A DNA stretch of 64,000 nt, from the NCBI GenBank assembly GCA_037139195.1, contig JBAXGW010000005.1, positions 1 through 64,000 of the forward strand, given 5' to 3'. The position numbers and the translations under genes are program-made. Under the pieces are notes generated by a model that was not told the DNA's origin, did no database searches, and was given only the letters and a program-made list of their open reading frames with translations. Positions 52,426 to 62,094 of the stretch are shown piece by piece (within the stretch, counting starts at the first letter, position 1; the number at the start of each line of letters is the position of its first letter). This stretch comes from JBAXGW01 sp037139195. Its GTDB lineage: Bacteria; Bacteroidota; Bacteroidia; Bacteroidales; JAHJDW01.

Positions 52426-54867
52426 ATGAAATTTATGAAATCTGTTTTCACATTCATTCTGGTTTTCAATTTTCTTGCTTTTGGAATAGCACAAAATAGC
52501 AAGAAGTCGATTTCTGCTGAAAAAATATCAGAATCCATTACAATAGATGGCGTTCTTGATGAAGCAGCGTGGAAAAATGCTATTAAAGCTACCGATTTTG
52601 TTGTTTTTGAGCCAATTAATGCTTCCAAGCCTAAAAGTCAAACCGAAGTTTCTGTTCTATATAATGATAATTCTATTTTTATAGGTGCTGTTTTGTATGA
52701 TTCAGCCCCCGATAGTATTTTGCGTGAGTTAGGCGAAAGAGACGATGAACTAATAAATGCAGATATGTTTGCAGTTGCTTTGTATCCATTTAATGATGGA
52801 CAAAACGACTTTAGATTTAAAGTTTCGGCTTCTGGTGTGCAGTTTGATATTAAAAATACCAGCACCAGTTACGATATTCAGTGGGATGCAGTATGGAAAA
52901 GCAAAACTCGCATTACAAAAGATGGATGGATAGTAGAAATTGAAATTCCATATTCTGCAATACGCTTTCCCGACTCGGAAAATCAAACTTGGGGTATTAA
53001 TTTTTGGCGGAATAATAGAAGATACCGAGAATTGTCTTCGTGGAATTACGTGAATAACAAAACCGATAATGAAGGCATTCAGGTAGGAGAGTTGATAAAT
53101 ATAAACAATATAAAAGCACCTTTAAGATTGTCGTTTACGCCTTATTTAGCTGCTTATGCAGAAAACTCTAAGTTGAAAAATGGGTCTAGTAATCATTATT
53201 TTGGCAATGGTGGAATGGACTTAAAATATGGAATTAACGAAAGTTTTACGCTAGATATGACTTTAATACCAGATTTTGGTCAAGTAGAGTCGGATAATAC
53301 AGTGTTAAACTTATCGCCTTTTGAAGTAAAGTATGATGAAAATCGTTCTTTTTTTACCGAAGGAACTGATTTATTTAGCAAAGCAGATTTATTCTATTCG
53401 AGAAGGATAGGAGCAACGCCTCAAAACTACTATAATGTTGAAGCAAATTTAGATTCAACCGAAACTATAAAAACAAATCCCTCTGAAACGTCTTTAATTA
53501 ATGCTACAAAATTTTCGGGCAGAACGAATAATGGCTTAGGTATTGGTTTTTTTAATGCCATTACTGCCGAGTCGAAAGCAATTATTACAAGTTCAGAAGG
53601 ATTGAAACGAGAATATACCACACAGCCACTTAGTAATTATAATATTATTGTTGCTGATCAAACTTTTGGGGAAAATTCGTATGCCAGTATAATTAACACA
53701 AATGTTTTGTTTGAAGGCAATGGCACCCAATCTAATATCACAGCAACCGACTTTAAGCTTTCTGATGATAAAAATAAATTTATGTTCAAAGGGCTTGCTG
53801 CTTTATCTAAAACCATAAATACAGAAAGCAAATACAATACTGGAGTTAAAAACTATTTTGAGGCTGGAAAAACAAGTGGAAATTTTAGGTTCAGCCTGTC
53901 AAACACAATTATTACCGACCAATATAATCAAAATTATATGGGTTATATTCGCGAAACAGATGTAAATGCGCAGTCTTTAGTGCTGCAATATAAAGTATTT
54001 AAACCATTTGGAAGCTTCTTAAATTTAAATAGCTCTGTTTTTGCTAACAGAATGGAGCAGTATTCGAGTAGGCATTTTGGATCGTTTGATTGTGGTGGTA
54101 ATTTATGGGCAACACTTGCCAATTACCTTACGGTTGGCACCAATTTTACCATTTCTCCCGTAGAAAACTATGATTTTTATGAAGCTAGAACTGCTGGGCA
54201 GCTTTTCAAACTTCCACCATCTTACTTTTTCACATTGTGGATTTCTCCTGATTATAGAAAGAAACTTGCGGTAGATTTTGATTTTGGATATTTTGAGCAT
54301 ATTGATAAACGCTATAAAAATTCATTGTGGTATACTGTTTCGCCAAGGGTTAGAATAAACGATAAAATATTTTTCGTGTATACCTTTTTAAATGATTTTG
54401 AATGGAACAATGTCGGTTTTGCCGAATCTACTGATAAAATTATTTTCGGAAGCAGAAATATTAAGCATTTTGAAAATCAGATTACAGGGAAATATGCAAT
54501 AAATGCGAATACCGGGTTTTCGTTAAAGTTTAGGCATTACTGGTCGGAAGTTGAGTATAATAAGCTTTATGATTTAAAAACCGATGGTTCACTACTAAAT
54601 AATCACGATAGTAATTTAAACGCAAGCGAATACAATACCAACTTCAATGCATTTAATATCGACCTTGTTTTTAAATGGCGTTTTGCTCCGGGTAGCGAAT
54701 TAAATATTGTTTGGAAAAATAATATTATAACCGAAGGAAATGCAGTAAACATAACCTATATTGATAATTTAACCAATACAATTGAATCGCCACAAGTAAA
54801 CAGTTTGTCGGTGAAATTTCTGTATTATATAGATTACCAAAGAATTAAAGGTAGAAATAAGAAGTGA
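52426..54867 (+). CDS. CBM9-like/DUF5916 outer-membrane protein
   Basis: Protein of 813 aa; the ATG at 52435 (MKSVFTFILVF) may be the true start because the signal peptide begins there. After cleavage near FGIAQ a CBM9-like domain covers about residues 30-215 (ITIDGVLDEAAWKNA, VLYNDNSIFIGAVLYD). A DUF5916 domain follows (FGINESFTLDMTLIPDFGQVESD, FFTEGTDLF) with a beta-barrel-like C-terminus. Such proteins are common, conserved and uncharacterised in Bacteroidota, probably in the outer membrane. Confidence 0.85.
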   Translation: MKFMKSVFTFILVFNFLAFGIAQNSKKSISAEKISESITIDGVLDEAAWKNAIKATDFVVFEPINASKPKSQTEVSVLYNDNSIFIGAVLYDSAPDSILRELGERDDELINADMFAVALYPFNDGQNDFRFKVSASGVQFDIKNTSTSYDIQWDAVWKSKTRITKDGWIVEIEIPYSAIRFPDSENQTWGINFWRNNRRYRELSSWNYVNNKTDNEGIQVGELININNIKAPLRLSFTPYLAAYAENSKLKNGSSNHYFGNGGMDLKYGINESFTLDMTLIPDFGQVESDNTVLNLSPFEVKYDENRSFFTEGTDLFSKADLFYSRRIGATPQNYYNVEANLDSTETIKTNPSETSLINATKFSGRTNNGLGIGFFNAITAESKAIITSSEGLKREYTTQPLSNYNIIVADQTFGENSYASIINTNVLFEGNGTQSNITATDFKLSDDKNKFMFKGLAALSKTINTESKYNTGVKNYFEAGKTSGNFRFSLSNTIITDQYNQNYMGYIRETDVNAQSLVLQYKVFKPFGSFLNLNSSVFANRMEQYSSRHFGSFDCGGNLWATLANYLTVGTNFTISPVENYDFYEARTAGQLFKLPPSYFFTLWISPDYRKKLAVDFDFGYFEHIDKRYKNSLWYTVSPRVRINDKIFFVYTFLNDFEWNNVGFAESTDKIIFGSRNIKHFENQITGKYAINANTGFSLKFRHYWSEVEYNKLYDLKTDGSLLNNHDSNLNASEYNTNFNAFNIDLVFKWRFAPGSELNIVWKNNIITEGNAVNITYIDNLTNTIESPQVNSLSVKFLYYIDYQRIKGRNKK

Positions 54868-54896
54868 TGTTATTTTTTATCAAATAATCCTTGTTT

Positions 54897-55532
54897 TTAT
54901 TTCTTTTTAGGTGTAATAGGCTTAGTACTATTTTTTGTGTCGGTAGCATCAGATTTTACCATGTCGTTTATATAAAAAATGGTTTGAACTAAATTGCCTT
55001 CCGAATCAAAATATTTCCACTCTCCCTCTTTTAAATTGTTTTTATATGAACCTGACGAAAGGGGTTTCCCTTTTGAAGTATAGTATTTCCATTCGCCTTC
55101 TTTCTTATTGTTTTTAAATTCTCCTTCTGCCTTTTTTTCTCCATTTACTCTGTAATAATAAGTCCATTTTCCAGTCTTGCGTCCGTTTTTATATGCGCCT
55201 TCTCTGTTAATTTCTCCGGTAATATCGTATTTTTTATATTCGCCGTCTTTCACTCCATTAAAATAATTCGATTCTTCAAGTAAAACACCTGTTGATGAGT
55301 GGTATTTTAGGCAGGGTCCGTGCTTTATGTCGTTTTGATAGGTGGTTTCTGAAATTAATACTCCGTCTCTCGAATAAACTTTCCAAACTCCTTGTTTTCT
55401 TTCATTTTCATCAATAACATTTCTGTGTTTTTCTCCAAATGGCATATACTTAGGTCGCATTTCGATTTGAGTAAAACCATTTATAGAGAAAACAACTAGA
55501 AAAATAATAAAAGAAAACAGCTGTTTTTTCAT
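54897..55532 (-). CDS. exported MORN-repeat (YwqK-like) protein
   Basis: Protein of 211 aa with a signal peptide (FSINGFTQ). At least six MORN-type repeats follow (for example NGVKDGEYKKYD, NGRKTGKWTYYY, NNKKEGEWKYYT, NNLKEGEWKYFD) and a lysine-rich tail. The family is often labelled toxin-antitoxin YwqK-like, but that name has no support here. Probably a periplasmic or surface scaffold. It precedes the M23 peptidase gene on the same strand's downstream side. Confidence 0.8.
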   Translation of the reverse strand: MKKQLFSFIIFLVVFSINGFTQIEMRPKYMPFGEKHRNVIDENERKQGVWKVYSRDGVLISETTYQNDIKHGPCLKYHSSTGVLLEESNYFNGVKDGEYKKYDITGEINREGAYKNGRKTGKWTYYYRVNGEKKAEGEFKNNKKEGEWKYYTSKGKPLSSGSYKNNLKEGEWKYFDSEGNLVQTIFYINDMVKSDATDTKNSTKPITPKKK

Positions 55533-55595
55533 TGTTATTGCTTAGGCATATTATACAAAAATATAGAAATATTTAATTATTGTCAACTCTTTTTA

Positions 55596-56555
55596 TTATC
55601 TAACTTTTATTCGAGCACCTGCTCTTAAAACTTTTTTTTGCGAAATTCTATTTAATCTGCAAATTGCTTTAACAGTTGTGTGATTTTTACTAGCAATATA
55701 ACCAAGCGTGTCGCCGTTTCTAATAGTGTAATATTTAGAAGAGCGCCCGCCTACTGAATGTTTGTCTCTGTATGCTTTAAATGATTTGGTGGTAATTGTT
55801 AATGAGTCTGATTTTAGCGTAAAAGTAGTGAAATCAACCAATTCGTTTGGATTGATAGGAATACCAAGATAGCGCGTTTCGAAATGAAGGTGCGGCCCTG
55901 TTGATCTACCAGTGTTTCCTCCTAAGGCTATTGTTTCGCCAGCTTTGACCTCTTGATTTGGGAATACCAATGGTCTGCTTAAATGCCCATAAACGGTTTC
56001 TAACCCATTGTCATGTCTAATTAACACAACATTTCCATAGCCAGACGAAACTTTAACAATACGAACCACCCCATCGAAGGCACAATGTATTGAGTCGCCA
56101 ACATTTAAACCTAAATCTACGCCATAATGATATCGATGCCATCGCGGTCCGAAATCGGATGTTTTATATGTGGTAATAGGGGGTGCAAAGTTCTCAAATT
56201 TGGCTGGATTAATAAGCTGAAGCACAACCGAGTCTTTAAAGTTGGCTGGGCTAAAATTGTATGGATTAATTCTGTCGTTGTCCCAAATAAAATAAATATT
56301 TTGAGCTGGTATATCACTTTTATAAGTTGGGAAAATCCAAAAAATAAAAGCTTGAGCCATGCTGTCGTTTTCAATAAAATCATCAGTAACCATGCCTTCA
56401 AGTTCTGCACTATCTTCCAAATCAATTAAAGAAGAATCGGCATTATCAATAATAGATGAGTCAGGTTCTATGTCAAGGGAATCTGTTTCAATATATTGCG
56501 AGTATGCAATCGAATTGCAAATTATTAAAATAAATAGTAGTAAAGCTTTTTTCAT
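55596..56555 (-). CDS. M23 metallopeptidase with LysM domain
   Basis: Protein of 319 aa: signal peptide (ICNSIAYSQ), an acidic serine-rich linker, then the M23 (LytM) domain at about residues 130-250. Its zinc ligands are visible in HYGVDLG (HxxxD) and GPHLHFE (HxH). A LysM domain follows at the C-terminus (YYTIRNGDTLGYIASKN). Cleaves peptidoglycan cross-links or activates amidases in the periplasm. All ligands are present, so it is likely active. Confidence 0.92.
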   Translation of the reverse strand: MKKALLLFILIICNSIAYSQYIETDSLDIEPDSSIIDNADSSLIDLEDSAELEGMVTDDFIENDSMAQAFIFWIFPTYKSDIPAQNIYFIWDNDRINPYNFSPANFKDSVVLQLINPAKFENFAPPITTYKTSDFGPRWHRYHYGVDLGLNVGDSIHCAFDGVVRIVKVSSGYGNVVLIRHDNGLETVYGHLSRPLVFPNQEVKAGETIALGGNTGRSTGPHLHFETRYLGIPINPNELVDFTTFTLKSDSLTITTKSFKAYRDKHSVGGRSSKYYTIRNGDTLGYIASKNHTTVKAICRLNRISQKKVLRAGARIKVR

Positions 56556-56659
56556 AATTAGATTATGCGAAAATAATAAAAAATGAGGGCTAAAAAAAAT
56601 ATCTTAGCAAACTTTCGCTATTAATCACTAAATTTGAAAATATTAATTCGTTTTAATTA

Positions 56660-58591
56660 ATGCAACAAACAATACAACAAATTCTTATACGATATTGGGG
56701 GTTTGATAAGTTTCGACCACTTCAAGAAGATATTATTTTATCGGTATTGAGTGGAAAGGATACTTTAGCTCTTTTGCCAACTGGTGGCGGAAAGTCAATT
56801 TGCTTTCAAGTGCCAGCTCTTGCTCGTGAAGGAATATGTATTGTTGTTTCCCCTCTTATAGCATTAATGAAAGATCAGGTAGAAGGTCTAAATAAAAAAG
56901 GAATTAAAGCAATAGCTATTTATTCAGGGATGCATATTCGCGAAATTGATATAGCCCTAGAAAATTGTATTTATGGCGATACTAAGTTTTTGTATTTATC
57001 GCCCGAACGATTGAAGAGTGAATTGATACTAGAGCGAATAAAAAGCATGAATGTTAACCTAATAGCAGTAGACGAAGCACATTGTATTTCGCAGTGGGGG
57101 TACGATTTCAGACCGCCATATTTAAAAATTGCAGAGGTTAGAACATTACTTCCAAATGTTCCTGTAATGGCTTTAACTGCAACTGCAACTGCCGATGTGG
57201 TGAAAGATATTCAAGCTAAACTGCTTTTCAAACAAGAAAATGTATTTCAAAAAAGTTTCTCTCGAACAAACTTAACTTATACTGTTCTTTTTGAAGAAGA
57301 TAAACTTACTAGAATATTATTGGTAGCTCAGAAAATTAGTGGTTCGGGGATTATTTATGTTAGAAATAGAAAGAAAACTAAAGAAATAGCATTGTTTCTT
57401 TTTAAAAATAATATTTCTGCTGATTTTTATCATGCAGGACTAGATATTCAGACAAGAGATACAAAACAAGATAATTGGATTAAAGGAGTTACACGAATTA
57501 TTGTTTGCACCAATGCGTTTGGAATGGGAATAGATAAGCCAGATGTTCGATTTGTAATGCATGTAGATATTCCAGATTCGCTTGAAGCATATTTTCAAGA
57601 AGCAGGACGGGCAGGTAGAGATGAAAAAAAATCATTTGCATTGTTGCTTTATAATAATTCTGATATCATTGATTTGAAAAGAAATTTTGAAGATTCATTT
57701 CCTCCAATAGTCTTTATTCGTAACGTTTATCAGGCATTAGGCAACTATTTTAAAATAACAATAGGAGCAGGCGAAATGCAAACTTTTTCTTTTGATATTA
57801 ATGATTTTATAAATGTGTATAATTTCAAGCCAATTGTTGCCTATAAAGCTTTGCAATTTCTTGAAAAAGAGGGGTATATTTTAACTTCAGATAATTTTAA
57901 CGATAGCTCAAAAGTGTATATACCTATCACTAAAGAGTCATTATATAAATTTCAAGTTTCAAATTCCGCTTACGACCCATTTATTAAAACGTTGCTTAGA
58001 GCATACTCGGGAATTTTTACGGAGTTTACCAAAATTAATGAAAGAGAACTTGCTAAAAAATTAAATACCACAGAGGAAGCTATTGTTAAAACACTAAATA
58101 TTCTTCACAAATTTGAAATAATAATATATGAGTCGGTAACTAATTTGCCAAAAATAACATATTTAACAGCTAGAACAAATATTGAAAATGTAGTTTTTTC
58201 TCAAGAAAATTATGAATTTTTAAAGCATGTAGCACAAAAAAAACTAGATTCGGTAATTACTTATGTTACATCAACAAACAAATGTAGAAACGAAATGCTT
58301 TTGGGTTATTTTGGCGAAACAAACATTTCGAGGTGTGGCACTTGCGATTATTGCCGACAAAGAAATAAAGCAAATTTAAGCAAACTGGATTTTGATAACT
58401 TAGTTTCGCAAATCAAGCCCATACTGTTGGTAAAAGAATTAACTATAGAAGAAATTGTTAAGCATGTGAACGGTTACCACGAAGATAAAATTATTAACGT
58501 TCTTATATGGTTAATCGATAATAATAATATTGTTCAGACAAAAGAGCAGAAGCTTTTTTGGAATAAGACGCACCATCACGATGATAATTAA
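56660..58591 (+). CDS. recQ: RecQ family ATP-dependent DNA helicase
   Basis: Protein of 643 aa. SF2 helicase motifs: LPTGGGKSICFQ (Walker A, about residues 39-50), VDEAHCISQWGYDFRP (about 137), TATAT and EAGRAGRD (about 317). The RecQ zinc-binding region has CRNEMLLGYFGE and CGTCDYC near 545-575. A winged-helix region precedes it; no HRDC domain is evident. Unwinds DNA 3'-5' in repair and recombination. Stands alone; divergent from the M23 gene. Confidence 0.92.
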   Translation: MQQTIQQILIRYWGFDKFRPLQEDIILSVLSGKDTLALLPTGGGKSICFQVPALAREGICIVVSPLIALMKDQVEGLNKKGIKAIAIYSGMHIREIDIALENCIYGDTKFLYLSPERLKSELILERIKSMNVNLIAVDEAHCISQWGYDFRPPYLKIAEVRTLLPNVPVMALTATATADVVKDIQAKLLFKQENVFQKSFSRTNLTYTVLFEEDKLTRILLVAQKISGSGIIYVRNRKKTKEIALFLFKNNISADFYHAGLDIQTRDTKQDNWIKGVTRIIVCTNAFGMGIDKPDVRFVMHVDIPDSLEAYFQEAGRAGRDEKKSFALLLYNNSDIIDLKRNFEDSFPPIVFIRNVYQALGNYFKITIGAGEMQTFSFDINDFINVYNFKPIVAYKALQFLEKEGYILTSDNFNDSSKVYIPITKESLYKFQVSNSAYDPFIKTLLRAYSGIFTEFTKINERELAKKLNTTEEAIVKTLNILHKFEIIIYESVTNLPKITYLTARTNIENVVFSQENYEFLKHVAQKKLDSVITYVTSTNKCRNEMLLGYFGETNISRCGTCDYCRQRNKANLSKLDFDNLVSQIKPILLVKELTIEEIVKHVNGYHEDKIINVLIWLIDNNNIVQTKEQKLFWNKTHHHDDN

Positions 58592-58803
58592 CTAATAATT
58601 GACTTTTATTATCGTTTCTAATTATCAAATCCTTATTGAATATTCTTTACTTTGTTGAATATTTTTAATCATTATTTGTAAGCTAGAGAATAATTCATTA
58701 GTGAATAATATATCCTTTTTTTGTTGTTTGTATATTATTTTACACTATCAAATTTTATATGTTTAAATTGCTCTTCCAAACTACTAACTAAATAATTGTA
58801 CAC

Positions 58804-61800
58804 ATGAAAAAGTATTTTTTATTATTTTTCCTGTTACTATTTTTTGCTATGCCTATTGTTTTTGCACAGCAGCGAATTATTAGCGGAAAAGTTACAATGG
58901 CCGAGGACGGCTTAGGATTGCCTGGTGCAACTGTTGTTGCAAAAGGAACAACAATCGGAACAACTACCGATGCCAATGGAGTATTTAAGCTCGAAATCCC
59001 AACAACTACTGACACCATTATTTTTGCTTTTGTGGGTCTTGAAACTCAGAAAATAGCACTGACTACATCTGCTGTTTATGATTTGTCAATGCAACAAAAA
59101 GCTAAATTGCTTGAAGGTATCGTGGTAACAGCTCTTGGTATCAGTCGCGAAAAGAAATCTTTGGGTTATGCTACTCAAGAAATTAAAGGCGATATGGTTT
59201 CAACCGTAAAATCCGACAATTTTGTAAATGGACTATCTGGAAAGGTTTCGGGAGTTCAAGTTAAAAAGACCACAAATATGGGTGGTTCAACAAATATTGT
59301 ATTGCGCGGTAGTAAATCACTAACGGGCGAAAATCAAGTTCTATTTGTAGTTGATGGTATTCCAATTAGTAATAGTAATTCAAACTCAACAGATCAACAA
59401 TCTGGTGGATTGGGTTACGATTTTGGAAATGCTGCCTCGGATATTAATCCTGATGATATTGAATCAATTAACGTATTAAAAGGTTCTGCCGCTACTGCAT
59501 TGTACGGTTCTCGTGCTGCTGGTGGAGTTGTTATGATTGTTACTAAAAAAGGTGCAAAATCAAAAGATGGAGCAAAAAGACCAATTGGTATTACTTTTAG
59601 CAGTGGTGTTACCATGGGTTTTATTGATAAAAGTACATTTCCAAAATATCAACAAGATTATGGTGCCGGATATGGATACTATTATGATAATGTGGATGGT
59701 TCAGAGGGAGGTCAATGGTATATGCGTGATATAAATGGAGATGGCATTAATGAACAATGTGCTTTAACTTCCGAAGATGCTTCTTATGGTGCTGCATTTA
59801 ATCCAAACTTAAACGTATATCAATGGGATGCTTTTGATCCAGAGTCTCCAAACTACAGAAAAGCTACACCTTGGGTGGCTGCTAAAAATGGACCTATTAC
59901 TTTTTTCGATCATCCTGTTACATATAATAATTCAATTTCGTTAGAAAATGCAAATGACAATGGTTCTTATCGTTTTTCTTACTCTAATTTCAACCAAAAG
60001 GGTTTAATGCCAAATAGTAAATTGGTGAAAGATAATGTATTGATGAATGGCAGCTGGAAAGTGAATGATAAACTTACAGCGTCTGGTTCGGCTAATTTTA
60101 TTAAAACTACAGGCACAGGTCGTAATTCAACTGGATATAGCGATAATATTATGGGTTCGTTCCGCCAATGGTATCAGACAAATGTAGATATCAAACAATT
60201 AGAAGATGCGTATAATGCAACGGGTAGAAATGTAACATGGAATTATGCTGATCCAACTGATTTACAACCCATTTTTTGGGATAATTATTATTGGACTCGT
60301 TTTGAAAACTACGAAAATGATGGTAGAAATAGATTTTTAGGAAATATTGCCTTAAACTATAAAGTAAATAGTTGGATTGATGTGATGGGACGTGCTTCAA
60401 CTGATTCGTATAACGAACGACAAGAAGAAAGAAGAGCTGTTGGAAGCATACCTAGTCAATTTGGAATTGGAAGTGGTTCTGATGGCAGCGGTGGTAGAAG
60501 CGATCAAGGCTCTGGATATCTAAGAAGAGATATTACTTTTAGTGAAAACAATTATGATTTAATGGTAAATATGAATAGAGATATTCGTAAGGATTTAAAT
60601 TTAAAGGGCGTTGTTGGTTCAAATGTTCGTAGAACAAATTATAATAGAATAGTTTCTTCAACGAATGGAGGTTTAGGAATTGCAAATTTATATTCTTTGC
60701 AGAATAGTGTTGATCCACTTCCTTACCCAAAAGAAGTCGATTCGAAAATAGGAGTTAATGGCTTATTTGCAAGTGCTTCTTTAGGATATAAAAACACGTA
60801 TTATATTGATTTAACAGCCAGAAGAGATCATTCTTCAACTTTGCCTGTTGGAAAAAATATTTATTATTATCCTTCGGTAGCAGGTAGTATGATATTTTCT
60901 AATCTTTTGCCAAAATTTAAAAATCTTTCATTTGGGAAAATTCGTTTAAATTATGCTCAAGTGGGTAATAGTGCTGGATTTGATCAACTTACGGATAGAT
61001 ATAGTATGTATACTCCCTTTAATAGTCCAGTTTCTTCGGTTGCGAGTGTGAAAAGAAACCCAAACTTAAAACCAGAAAAAACAAATAGTATCGAGAGTGG
61101 TTTAGAAATGTTTTTCTTTAATCGCAGAATTGGTTTTGATATTGCTGTTTATAAAACAAATACATCCGATCAGATTTTGCCTTTAGCTACTTCAACAAGT
61201 ACTGGATACAGCACAATGATTATTAATGCAGGTGAAATTGAAAATAAAGGCTTAGAGGCTTCTTTGATAATAACTCCTATTAAAAAAACTAATTTCAAGT
61301 GGGAATGCACTTTGAATTGGTCGAAAAACTATAATAAAGTGGTGTCCTTGCTTGAGGGTTTAGATAATTTGCAATTAGGCTCATATCAAGGTGGGGTAAC
61401 TATTAATGCTATGGTTGGTCAGCCTTATGGAGTTTTATATGGTACTGATTATGTTTATTTGAATGGCAAAAAAGTAGTTGATGCTGATGGTTATTATTTG
61501 CAAACTGCAACATCGGATAATGTTATTGGAAATGTGAATCCCGACTGGAATGGAGGTATTTATAATTCCTTTACATATAAAAATTGGTCTTTTGGTTTTT
61601 TAATTGACATGCAAAAAGGTGGCGATATTTATTCGTTAGATATGGCATATGGACTTTCCACCGGTTTGTATGAAGAAACTTCATATATAAATGATAAAGG
61701 AATGCCTGTAAGAAACACACTTGCCGATGGTGGTGGTTTTATTAATGAAGGCGTTTATGCAGATGGAACACCAAATACAACACGCGTTGACGCAAGCGAA

Positions 61801-62094
61801 TTTGGAGCTTTTGGTTCTGACTATAATCCAAATAAAGCTTTTATATACGATGCAAGTTACGTTAAGCTGCGAGAAATTTCACTATCTTATATAATGCCAA
61901 AAGCAATGTTGGAAAAAACGTTTATCAAAGGTTTAACGCTTAGTATTGTCGGTTCTAACGTGTGGATTATTTTCAAAAACTTACCTTATGCCGATCCTGA
62001 ATCAGGATTAGGAGCAGGTAATTTACAAGGATATTCTACGGGTTCACTTCCTTCAACCAGAGATTTTGGATTTAATATGAAATTTAACTTTTAA
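58804..62094 (+). CDS. susC: SusC/RagA TonB-dependent outer-membrane transporter
   Basis: Protein of 1096 aa. Signal peptide (MPIVFAQ), a carboxypeptidase-regulatory-like domain at about residues 25-105 (ISGKVTMAEDGLGLPGATV), a plug domain with the SusC signature DIESINVLKGSAATALYGSRA at about 219-240, and a large barrel. It forms a gated channel with the SusD lipoprotein to import a bound ligand. No glycoside hydrolase, ECF-sigma or anti-sigma gene is adjacent in this window, so the ligand is unknown. susD overlaps its stop by one base. Confidence 0.95.
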   Translation: MKKYFLLFFLLLFFAMPIVFAQQRIISGKVTMAEDGLGLPGATVVAKGTTIGTTTDANGVFKLEIPTTTDTIIFAFVGLETQKIALTTSAVYDLSMQQKAKLLEGIVVTALGISREKKSLGYATQEIKGDMVSTVKSDNFVNGLSGKVSGVQVKKTTNMGGSTNIVLRGSKSLTGENQVLFVVDGIPISNSNSNSTDQQSGGLGYDFGNAASDINPDDIESINVLKGSAATALYGSRAAGGVVMIVTKKGAKSKDGAKRPIGITFSSGVTMGFIDKSTFPKYQQDYGAGYGYYYDNVDGSEGGQWYMRDINGDGINEQCALTSEDASYGAAFNPNLNVYQWDAFDPESPNYRKATPWVAAKNGPITFFDHPVTYNNSISLENANDNGSYRFSYSNFNQKGLMPNSKLVKDNVLMNGSWKVNDKLTASGSANFIKTTGTGRNSTGYSDNIMGSFRQWYQTNVDIKQLEDAYNATGRNVTWNYADPTDLQPIFWDNYYWTRFENYENDGRNRFLGNIALNYKVNSWIDVMGRASTDSYNERQEERRAVGSIPSQFGIGSGSDGSGGRSDQGSGYLRRDITFSENNYDLMVNMNRDIRKDLNLKGVVGSNVRRTNYNRIVSSTNGGLGIANLYSLQNSVDPLPYPKEVDSKIGVNGLFASASLGYKNTYYIDLTARRDHSSTLPVGKNIYYYPSVAGSMIFSNLLPKFKNLSFGKIRLNYAQVGNSAGFDQLTDRYSMYTPFNSPVSSVASVKRNPNLKPEKTNSIESGLEMFFFNRRIGFDIAVYKTNTSDQILPLATSTSTGYSTMIINAGEIENKGLEASLIITPIKKTNFKWECTLNWSKNYNKVVSLLEGLDNLQLGSYQGGVTINAMVGQPYGVLYGTDYVYLNGKKVVDADGYYLQTATSDNVIGNVNPDWNGGIYNSFTYKNWSFGFLIDMQKGGDIYSLDMAYGLSTGLYEETSYINDKGMPVRNTLADGGGFINEGVYADGTPNTTRVDASEFGAFGSDYNPNKAFIYDASYVKLREISLSYIMPKAMLEKTFIKGLTLSIVGSNVWIIFKNLPYADPESGLGAGNLQGYSTGSLPSTRDFGFNMKFNF

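Noticed and set aside
54897..55532. Reading the MORN-repeat protein as a toxin-antitoxin antitoxin
   Set aside because: The label YwqK-like antitoxin is only a family name; the protein is exported and has no toxin neighbour.
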